In this document: positions 58,050 through 64,000 of the stretch, one piece after another
Layout: each line of letters begins with the position of its first letter
Numbering within the stretch: the first letter of the stretch is position 1
Source of the DNA: VRUE01 sp963704545
GTDB taxonomy: Bacteria > Actinomycetota > Thermoleophilia > Solirubrobacterales > 70-9
Direction of reading: 5' to 3'
NCBI GenBank assembly: GCA_963704545.1
Contig: OY969915.1
Span: forward strand, 1,984,001-2,048,000
Length of the DNA: 64,000 bases
Program-made: the position numbers and the translations under genes
The notes under the pieces: model-generated
The model's input: the letters and a program-made list of their open reading frames with translations, nothing else
What the model was told of the DNA's origin: nothing
The model's database searches: none

Positions 58050-59858
58050 TTAGCCGAGGCGCTGTTCCAGGGCCGCGAGCTGCTCTTGCAGGGGCGCCGG
58101 GAGACGGTCGCCGAACTTGGCCAGGTGCTCCTTGACCTGGGGCAGTTGCTCGCGGACGAGGTTCTCGTCGACGGAGAGCAGCTCCTGCATCGCCTCCGCC
58201 GAGATGTCGAGTCCCTCGGTGTCGATCTCCCCCTCAGCGGGCAGCAGGCCGATCGGCGTCTCTACCGCGTCGGCCGAGCCCTCGCAGCGGCGGAAGACCC
58301 ACTCGAGCACGCGGCTGTTCTCGCCGAAGCCGGGCCAGAGGAACTTGCCGTCGGCGTCCTTGCGGAACCAGTTGACGTAGAAGATCCGCGGCAGCTCAGC
58401 ACCCTCGCGTTTGCCGGCCTCGAGCCAGTGCGCGAAGTAGTCGGCCATGTTGTAGCCGCAGAAGGGCAGCATCGCCATCGGGTCGAAGCGCAGTTCGCCG
58501 ACGTTGCCGGCGGCGGCGGCGGTCTTCTCGGAGGACATCGTCGCGCCGAGGAAGACGCCGTGCTCCCAGTCGAAGGCCTCGTGGACGAGCGGCACCGCGG
58601 TGGCGCGGCGGCCGCCGAAGAGGAAGGCGTCGATCGGCACGCCGGCCGGGTCTTCCCACTCCGAGGCGATCGTCGGGCACTGCGCCGCCGGCGTCGTGAA
58701 GCGCGCGTTCGGGTGCGAGGAGGGCGCCTCGGACTCGGGCGTCCAGTCGTCGCCGTGCCAGTCGATCAGGTGCTCGGGCGGCTCACTGGTCATCCCCTCC
58801 CACCAGACGTCCCCGTCGTCGGTTTTGGCGCAGTTGGTGAAGATCGAGTTGCTCTCGATCGTGCGCATCGCGTTCGGGTTGGTCGCCTCGCCGGTGCCCG
58901 GCGCGACGCCGAAGAAGCCGGCCTCGGGGTTGACCGCGTAGAGGCGGCCGTCCTCGCCGAACTTCATCCAGGCGATGTCGTCGCCGACCGTCTCGACCTT
59001 CCACCCCGGGATGGTGGGGATCAGCATCGCCAGGTTGGTCTTGCCGCAGGCGGAGGGGAAGGCGCCGGTCACGTACTTGACCGTGCCCTCGGGCGAGGTC
59101 AGCTTGAGGATCAGCATGTGCTCGGCCAGCCAGCCCTCGTCGCGGGCCATCGCGGAGGCGATCCGCAGCGCGAAGCACTTCTTGCCGAGCAGCGCGTTGC
59201 CGCCGTAGCCGGAGCCGTAGGACCAGATCTCGCGCGTCTCGGGGTAGTGGACGATGTACTTGTTGTCCTCGTTGCAGGGCCAGGGGACGTCTTCGGCCCC
59301 TTCGACCAGGGGCATGCCGACCGAGTGCACGCAGGGGACGAACTCACCGTCCGTGCCGAGCACGTCGAGGGCGCCCTTCCCCATCCGGGTCATGATCCGC
59401 ATCGAGACGGCAACGTAGGGAGAGTCCGTCAGCTGCACGCCGATGTGGGCGATCGGAGAGCCGAGCGGGCCCATCGAGAAGGGCACGACGTACAGAGTGC
59501 GCCCGGCCATGCAGCCCTCGAACAGGCCGTTCAGCATCTCCCGCATCTCGGCGGGATCGCGCCAGTTGTTGGTCGGCCCGGCGTCCACCTCGCGCTCGGA
59601 GCAGATGAAGGTGCGGTCTTCGACCCGGGCGACGTCGGCGGGGTCGGAGAGGGCGAGGTAGGAGTTGGGCCGCTTGGCGTCGGAGAGACGCTCGAAGGTG
59701 CCGGCGTCGATCAGGGTCTGGGCGAGAGAGTCGTACTCCTCCGCCGAGCCGTCGCACCAGTGGACGGCCTCGGGCTGGGTCAAATCTGCGATCTCCCCAA
59801 CCCAGTCGAGGAGCTTTGCGTGCGTGGTCGGCGCGTCGGCCGTGGTCATTGGGCTCAT
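58050..59858 (-). CDS. pckG: phosphoenolpyruvate carboxykinase (GTP)
   Basis: 602 aa, full length for the GTP-dependent class. Recognisable segments: TFICSEREVDAGPTNNWRDP, VPFSMGPLGSPIAHIGVQLTD, YGGNALLGKKCFALRIAS, the P-loop AFPSACGKTN (G272, K273), and GGRRATAVPLVHEAF. It converts oxaloacetate and GTP to PEP and CO2, the entry to gluconeogenesis. A TAGAGT box seven bases before the ATG suggests a leaderless transcript. It is convergent with mcl1, whose pathway supplies the C4 acids it uses. Confidence 0.95.
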   Translation of the reverse strand: MSPMTTADAPTTHAKLLDWVGEIADLTQPEAVHWCDGSAEEYDSLAQTLIDAGTFERLSDAKRPNSYLALSDPADVARVEDRTFICSEREVDAGPTNNWRDPAEMREMLNGLFEGCMAGRTLYVVPFSMGPLGSPIAHIGVQLTDSPYVAVSMRIMTRMGKGALDVLGTDGEFVPCVHSVGMPLVEGAEDVPWPCNEDNKYIVHYPETREIWSYGSGYGGNALLGKKCFALRIASAMARDEGWLAEHMLILKLTSPEGTVKYVTGAFPSACGKTNLAMLIPTIPGWKVETVGDDIAWMKFGEDGRLYAVNPEAGFFGVAPGTGEATNPNAMRTIESNSIFTNCAKTDDGDVWWEGMTSEPPEHLIDWHGDDWTPESEAPSSHPNARFTTPAAQCPTIASEWEDPAGVPIDAFLFGGRRATAVPLVHEAFDWEHGVFLGATMSSEKTAAAAGNVGELRFDPMAMLPFCGYNMADYFAHWLEAGKREGAELPRIFYVNWFRKDADGKFLWPGFGENSRVLEWVFRRCEGSADAVETPIGLLPAEGEIDTEGLDISAEAMQELLSVDENLVREQLPQVKEHLAKFGDRLPAPLQEQLAALEQRLG

Positions 59859-59865
59859 CTACAGA

Positions 59866-59871
59866 ACTCTA
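59866..59871 (-). promoter_or_regulatory. -10 box of leaderless pckG promoter (TAGAGT on minus strand)
   Basis: TAGAGT is separated by 7 nt from the pckG ATG at 59858, and there is no ribosome site between them. Confidence 0.5.
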
Positions 59872-59909
59872 CTTACCGGGCCTGAAGCCGGGGCGGGACG
59901 GTTGGCCGG

Positions 59910-60485
59910 CTAGCGGCTTCGAACGCCGAAGACGAGCGTGTAGGTGGCGGCGTCTCGACCGCCGCCGAGCGGGTCTCCATAGGAGACGCCGACGCCGAAG
60001 TCCCGCAGGCCGGAATCGAGGATGTTCTGCCGGTGGGGAGCGCTGTTCATCCACATCCGCACGATGCTCATCGGCGAGCCGTACTCCTGGCCCCGCCCCG
60101 CGCCGATGTTCTCGGCCACGCGGAAGCTCGACATGCGCGCCAGGTAGCCGGAGTGGGCCACCCTGGTGGTCGGCGTGCTGCCGCTCGGGCCATAGTGGGA
60201 CAGGCTGCCGCTCCTAACCATGGTGAGCGAGTGGGCTTCCGCGGACTTGCGCAGCGCGAGGTTGAACTCGAGGGGCGCGATTCCGTTCCTCTCGCGGGCA
60301 AGGTTGACCAGGCAGAGAACCGAAGTGCGCAGCTGGTGCTCGGTAGCCGCTCCTGGGGGCTGGAAGGCCTCGCCACAACGGGGAGAGCGCTCCTCGCTGC
60401 CGTATCCGGCAGCCGGCAGGCACAGGCCGGCGGAGGCGACCAGCACCATGGTGCAGATCAACTTCAGTGGACTCATCGGACTCAT
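59910..60485 (-). CDS. secreted CAP-domain (SCP-like) protein
   Basis: 191 aa from the ATG at 60485, 2 nt after the upstream stop; an ATG three codons later is also possible. LKLICTMVLVASAGLCLPAAG is the signal region. CAP domain: LRTSVLCLVNLARERNGIAPL, AEAHSLTMVRSGSLSHYGPS, RVAENIGAGRGQEYG and NSAPHRQNILDSGLRDFGVG. The residues SLSH, AEN and PHR provide the usual H-E-H triad. Paralogue of the gene at 54963, but with fewer Cys. It probably forms a two-gene unit with the DUF4333 lipoprotein. Function unknown. Confidence 0.85.
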   Translation of the reverse strand: MSPMSPLKLICTMVLVASAGLCLPAAGYGSEERSPRCGEAFQPPGAATEHQLRTSVLCLVNLARERNGIAPLEFNLALRKSAEAHSLTMVRSGSLSHYGPSGSTPTTRVAHSGYLARMSSFRVAENIGAGRGQEYGSPMSIVRMWMNSAPHRQNILDSGLRDFGVGVSYGDPLGGGRDAATYTLVFGVRSR

Positions 60486-60487
60486 GC

Positions 60488-60793
60488 CTACTCGAGGGGT
60501 TGGAGGTTCGTCAGTGCGACGTCGGCATCTTCGTTGAGGATCCTGAGGGTCGCCGTTTCCCGCTTCCCGCCCGCGAAGCTCACGGTGCAGTCGAAGGTCG
60601 CGTCCTTGGTCACCTCGACGCTCGACGGGCACTCGACCGTGGCCACCTTTTGGCCGGTGGCACGTTCGAGGTTCTGCTCGATCGCGTCCTCTGTCTTCGC
60701 AGAGTCGATGATCGTTTCCCCGCAGCCGGCAACCGCCAACGCGAAGGCGAGAGCCAACAGTGCCAGCGCACCGGCCCGGCAGACAGCCGTCAT
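60488..60793 (-). CDS. DUF4333-like lipoprotein
   Basis: 101 aa. The signal peptide ends in the lipobox LAVAGC. The mature domain has IIDSAKTEDAIEQNLERATG, then VATVECPSSVEVTKDATFDC and a C-terminal strand pair, the arrangement of the small actinobacterial DUF4333 domain with its two Cys (CP...C) probably disulfide-bonded. Role unknown. GAGGGG lies four bases upstream of the ATG. It is 2 bp ahead of the CAP-domain gene and 48 bp after pabAB. Confidence 0.75.
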   Translation of the reverse strand: MTAVCRAGALALLALAFALAVAGCGETIIDSAKTEDAIEQNLERATGQKVATVECPSSVEVTKDATFDCTVSFAGGKRETATLRILNEDADVALTNLQPLE

Positions 60794-60841
60794 CTGTTCC
60801 CCTCTGCGCCGGATCTCGCGGGCAAGTATTCCAGGGCGCCT

Positions 60842-62959
60842 TCAGGCACGCTCAAAGACTTTAGGACCCCCACCGGATACGCCCCTGGGTTCGATCGCCT
60901 GCATCGGTGCCCGGGCCTTGAGCAGCATCTCCAGGTACTCCTCGTCGGGGTCGGACTGCATCACGATCGCACCGCCTACGCCGATGCTGGCCGAATCGCC
61001 GTCGACGACGATCGTCCTGATCACGACGCTGAGATCGCAACCCCCGCTGAGCCCGAGGTAGCCGATCGCCCCCGAGTACACGCCGCGAGCCTCTCCCTCG
61101 AGCTCGTCGACGATCTTCATCGTCCGCTCTTTCGGCGCCCCGGTCATCGACCCGGGCGGGAAGCAGGCCCCGATGCAATCCATCGGCTCGAGCTCGGCCC
61201 GAAGTCGCCCACGCACGGTCGAGACCAACTGGTGGACGGTCTCGTAGGTCTCGACCTCCATCAGCCGGGGAACGGTCACCGTGCCCACCTCGCAAACCCG
61301 GCCGAGATCGTTGCGCAGCAGGTCGGCGATCATCAGGTTCTCGGCCCGGTTCTTCTCGTCGAGGCGAAGCTCCTCGGCCAGGCGCACGTCTTCGGCGGGC
61401 GTCCTCCCCCGCCTGCCGGTTCCCTTGATCGGCCTGGCCTCGACCCAGCGATCGCGCCCGATGCGGAGGAACCGCTCCGGTGAGGAGCTGAGCACAGCCA
61501 TGTCGCCGAAGCGAAGAAAGGCGGAGTACGGCGCCGGGTTGAGGCGACGCAGGCGGCGATAGATATTCAGCGGGCCGTCATCCACCTCGGCGCGGACCTG
61601 GTTGGTCAGGCAGACCTCATAGCTCTCGCCTTCGCGCAGGTGGCGCTTGCAGGTCGCAATGTCGGCGAGGTAGCGATCGCGGTCGCGGGCAAGCTCGAAA
61701 TCGACCCGGCAATTGCTCGCCGCATCCGGCTCCCCGATCTCCGGCAGGGAGGTCAACCGCCGCCGCGTGGACTCGATCCAGCGCTCGGCCTCATCGCGCC
61801 CCGTCTCCTCGGCCAGGCAGAGCAGGTAAACGCTCCCCTCGACGTGGTCGAAGGCGATCATCCGATCGGCGAAGACGAATGCCGCGTCCGGATGCAGAGA
61901 GCGGTGCGCCGCCTCTCCCCCGCACTCAGCCTTCAGCTCGTATCCGAAATAGCCGACGAAGCCGCAGTTCAGATCGAAAGGAAGCTCCTCGCCGCCTTGG
62001 CGTAGGCGGCGGAGTTCGCCCTTCAGGAAGTCGAATATCGATTCCCGGTACAGCTCCACACGGCCACTGCGCTCGACCCGGACCTCCCCCAGCTCCACGT
62101 CGTAGGAGACCGTCGCCCCCAGCGGCCCGCTCGCATCGCCGATGAAGGAGAAGCGACCCTCCCCGGGCCGACTGCTGCTGTCCAGCCAAAAGGCGCTCTC
62201 GCTCTCGCCGTACAGCTCGATGAACACAAGCTCGGAGTCGATCTCCGCGTCGATCCGCTCTACGACGATTCGAGGCGATGAGGCGCCGGGGGCACCCCCT
62301 TCCGAACACTCAAGCGCGGGCTCCGGCCGCGCGTTCGGAAGGGGGTGCCCCCGGCGCCCTCCACGCCGCGGACCCGAAGCGGATCGTTCGCTCAGATCAC
62401 GGAAATTCTCGATCAGGCGACGGCCGTGCTCGGCGCAAACCGACTCGGGGTGGAATTGCACCCCCCACTGCGGGCGCTGACGATGCCCGATTGCCATCAG
62501 CACGCCATCGCTCGTCCAGGCGAGCGGCTCCAGCGCGGACGGGAGCGGCCCGGAGAGGCAAAGCGAGTGATAGCGCACCGCCTCGAACTCGCGCGAGATG
62601 CCGGCGAAGAGCGGCGAGCCGTTGTGGACGACGGTGCTGGTGCGACCGTGCATCGGCTCCGGCGCATGGACCACGGCAGTGCCGTTGACCCAACCTAAGC
62701 CCTGGTGGCCAAGGCAGACGCCCAGGAGCGGCACGCGGCTCCGCTGGATCGCCTCACCGCAGATGCCGAAGTCCGCCTTCCGCTCCGGCCGTCCAGGACC
62801 AGGCGAAATCACGATGTTGTCGAAGTCGAGCAACGACAACTCCTCCCAGCTCGCCTCGTCGTTGCGAACGACGATCGGTTCCTCGCCGCTGACCTCGCCC
62901 AGCAGCTGGAAGAGGTTGTAGGTGAAGGAATCGTGGTTGTCGATCAGCAGAGTCTTCAA
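60842..62959 (-). CDS. pabAB: aminodeoxychorismate synthase, PabA-PabB fusion
   Basis: 705 aa from TTG at 62959 (KTLLIDNHDSFTYNLFQLLG); an upstream GTG at 63016 would overlap pabC. The glutaminase half has the nucleophile C82 (LLGVCLGHQGLG) and VQFHPES. The chorismate half ends GSMTGAPKERTM and has PIKGTGRRGRTP with K512; the Lys (rather than Ala, as in anthranilate synthase) marks 4-amino-4-deoxychorismate synthase. It makes the folate precursor with the lyase PabC encoded divergently. The linker between halves (about residues 200-235, rich in R, G, P and A) is encoded by a 26-bp inverted repeat. Confidence 0.92.
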   Translation of the reverse strand: MKTLLIDNHDSFTYNLFQLLGEVSGEEPIVVRNDEASWEELSLLDFDNIVISPGPGRPERKADFGICGEAIQRSRVPLLGVCLGHQGLGWVNGTAVVHAPEPMHGRTSTVVHNGSPLFAGISREFEAVRYHSLCLSGPLPSALEPLAWTSDGVLMAIGHRQRPQWGVQFHPESVCAEHGRRLIENFRDLSERSASGPRRGGRRGHPLPNARPEPALECSEGGAPGASSPRIVVERIDAEIDSELVFIELYGESESAFWLDSSSRPGEGRFSFIGDASGPLGATVSYDVELGEVRVERSGRVELYRESIFDFLKGELRRLRQGGEELPFDLNCGFVGYFGYELKAECGGEAAHRSLHPDAAFVFADRMIAFDHVEGSVYLLCLAEETGRDEAERWIESTRRRLTSLPEIGEPDAASNCRVDFELARDRDRYLADIATCKRHLREGESYEVCLTNQVRAEVDDGPLNIYRRLRRLNPAPYSAFLRFGDMAVLSSSPERFLRIGRDRWVEARPIKGTGRRGRTPAEDVRLAEELRLDEKNRAENLMIADLLRNDLGRVCEVGTVTVPRLMEVETYETVHQLVSTVRGRLRAELEPMDCIGACFPPGSMTGAPKERTMKIVDELEGEARGVYSGAIGYLGLSGGCDLSVVIRTIVVDGDSASIGVGGAIVMQSDPDEEYLEMLLKARAPMQAIEPRGVSGGGPKVFERA
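62282..62358. repeat. 26-bp perfect hairpin in the pabA-pabB linker
   Basis: Arms 62282-62307 and 62333-62358 are exact reverse complements (core GGGGGCACCCCCTTCCGAAC). Inside, GCGCGG / CCGCGC adds a second 6-bp stem with a 7-nt loop. Translated in frame between the two enzyme halves. Confidence 0.8.
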
Positions 62960-63006
62960 GGAGCCCCCGAGTGCAGGCGGGTCGGCGAGGTTGTCACAAT
63001 GCCGCC

Positions 63007-63774
63007 GTGTCAGCACAGCCCCGGCCCGATCGTCAGCAGGGGGTCATCGAGACCCTGCTCGTCCTCGATGGCGATCCGGTCGAGCTAGACGCCCACTTGA
63101 CTCGGCTCGGCGTCAGTCTCACTGCACTCTTCCCCAACCGAATCCCGCCCTCGGGGCTGGCCGACGAGATCGAGGCCGCAGCCAACGGCATGGCCCGCGG
63201 GGGGCTCCGGGTCACGGTCGCCCCTGGCGTCGACGACGGGCTCGATGTCGTGGTCGAGGCGGTCAAGATCGGCCCCCGACAGATCCTCCCGCCCGTCCCT
63301 CCCGCGGTCGAGGCTTGCGCGATGGTCGTGCGGGGCGGCCTCGGCGGGCATAAGTGGGCGGACCGTGCGCTTCTCGATGAGACGCAAACCAGTTCGGGCG
63401 CCGATTCGGTGCCCCTGATCTTCGACTGGGACGAGACGCTGCTGGAGGCCTCGCGCGCCAACGTCTTTGTCGCGTTCGGCCGCACCCTGCTCACCCCCCC
63501 GGCCGACGGCCGGATCCTGCCCGGGATTGCGCGCACCCGCGCCCTTGAGGCCGCCGCCAAAGCCGGCTTCGAGGCGCGCCAGGTTCCGCTTCTGCGCGAG
63601 GACTTAGCCGGGGCCGACGAGGTCTTCCTGACCGGCTCACTGCGCGGCGTCGAGCGAATCAGGACGCTGGACGGGATCGAGCTGCGCAGCAGGGGAGAGG
63701 CGGCGTCCTTGATCCACGCGGCGCTGCGACGGACTTGGATGGGCGTCGGTTTGGATAGGGTTCCGCGCCGCTGA
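63007..63774 (+). CDS. pabC: aminodeoxychorismate lyase (class IV aminotransferase fold)
   Basis: 255 aa from the GTG at 63007; an earlier in-frame codon lies in the pabAB start region. VIETLLVLDGDPVELDAHLTRL and FDWDETLLEASRANVFVAFG are class IV PLP motifs. The cofactor Lys is in GHKWADRALLDE, and DEVFLTGSLRGVERI is the C-terminal signature. It removes pyruvate from aminodeoxychorismate to give p-aminobenzoate. Divergent from pabAB with 47 bp between starts. A D-amino-acid or branched-chain transaminase is less likely given this neighbour. Stop overlaps the next start (TGATG). Confidence 0.88.
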   Translation: MSAQPRPDRQQGVIETLLVLDGDPVELDAHLTRLGVSLTALFPNRIPPSGLADEIEAAANGMARGGLRVTVAPGVDDGLDVVVEAVKIGPRQILPPVPPAVEACAMVVRGGLGGHKWADRALLDETQTSSGADSVPLIFDWDETLLEASRANVFVAFGRTLLTPPADGRILPGIARTRALEAAAKAGFEARQVPLLREDLAGADEVFLTGSLRGVERIRTLDGIELRSRGEAASLIHAALRRTWMGVGLDRVPRR

Positions 63775-64000
63775 TGAGGTTCTTCGAGTACGAGGCAAGG
63801 CAGATCGTCGAGCTGGCGGGGATTCCCGTCACCAAGTACGGGTTCTGCACCAGCGCGGAGGAAGCGCGAAAGGTCGCCGAGGAGATCGGCGGACCGGTCG
63901 TGATCAAGTCGCAGGTGCTGAGCGGCGGGCGGATGAAGGCCGGCGGCGTCAAGTTCGCCGATACACCTGACGAGGCGGCCGCGCACGCAGAGGACATCCT
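63774..64000 (+). CDS. sucC: succinyl-CoA ligase-type beta subunit, 3' end beyond window
   Basis: 75 codons visible. RFFEYEARQIVELAGIPVTK and GGPVVIKSQVLSGGRMKAGG are the ATP-grasp start of ADP-forming succinyl-CoA synthetase beta subunits; the K-S-Q-V...G-G-R and G-G-V contacts are intact. Malate-CoA ligase (MtkA) and ATP-citrate lyase share this start, so the substrate is not certain. Overlaps pabC by one base (TGATG). An alpha subunit should follow outside the window. Confidence 0.75.
   Translation, partial: MRFFEYEARQIVELAGIPVTKYGFCTSAEEARKVAEEIGGPVVIKSQVLSGGRMKAGGVKFADTPDEAAAHAEDI

Noticed and set aside
60842..62959. Anthranilate synthase (trpE-trpG fusion)
   Set aside because: The active-site motif is PIKGT, as in aminodeoxychorismate synthase, and pabC is next door.

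Overview
The window is a GC-rich, densely coding chromosomal segment with many GTG and TTG starts, 1-4 nt start/stop overlaps, and -10-like boxes lying 6-7 nt before start codons (leaderless transcripts). With the complete F420 biosynthesis gene set and ethylmalonyl-CoA pathway genes, this points to an actinobacterium. A Thermoleophilia/Solirubrobacterales-type lineage is my best guess, but it is an inference from gene content and style. No rRNA, tRNA, CRISPR array, prophage or transposase is visible.

Layout. 1-6.2 kb: coenzyme F420 module (F420:NADP reductase, cofD, cofC, cofE, a zinc alcohol dehydrogenase and the fused FO synthase). 6.3-10.3 kb: aquaporin, an orphan NMT1/THI5-like lipoprotein, small unknown genes and a winged-helix regulator behind an AT-rich inverted repeat. 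10.6-13.5 kb: a metal operon (two-domain multicopper oxidase, ZIP transporter with an extra ectodomain, DtxR/MntR-type repressor) with two tandem operator-like 18-mers upstream. 13.6-23.6 kb: ygfZ, lipoprotein, rmuC, crotonyl-CoA carboxylase/reductase, clpS, ethylmalonyl-CoA mutase and an L-2-hydroxyglutarate oxidase-like protein.

23.6-52 kb: a large cell-surface polysaccharide locus: secreted polysaccharide-lyase/LamG protein, polysaccharide tyrosine kinase, glycosyltransferases, two O-antigen ligase/polymerase-type membrane proteins, an LPFTG sortase substrate, a giant secreted TSP3/sugar-dehydrogenase-like protein, an initiating sugar transferase, nucleotidyltransferase, flippase, nucleotide-sugar enzymes, and three tandem secreted proteins sharing an essentially identical ~1.05 kb N-terminal block but ending in different C-terminal domains.

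52-64 kb: MaoC hydratase, SCP2-like and HAD proteins, acyl-CoA dehydrogenase, CAP-domain proteins, sortase, malyl-CoA lyase-type enzyme, GTP-dependent PEP carboxykinase, fused PabA-PabB, PabC and the start of a succinyl-CoA-ligase-type beta subunit. Ccr, Ecm, the CoA lyase, hydratase, dehydrogenase and PEPCK would together support acetyl-CoA assimilation by the ethylmalonyl-CoA route and gluconeogenesis feeding polysaccharide synthesis.

The most unusual features are a set of long perfect or near-perfect hairpins (18-33 bp stems). Some sit between convergent genes, but three sit inside conserved enzymes (fbiC, ygfZ, pabAB), where they are translated in frame as extra loops or linkers. The homogenised triplicate secreted-protein cassette is the second.
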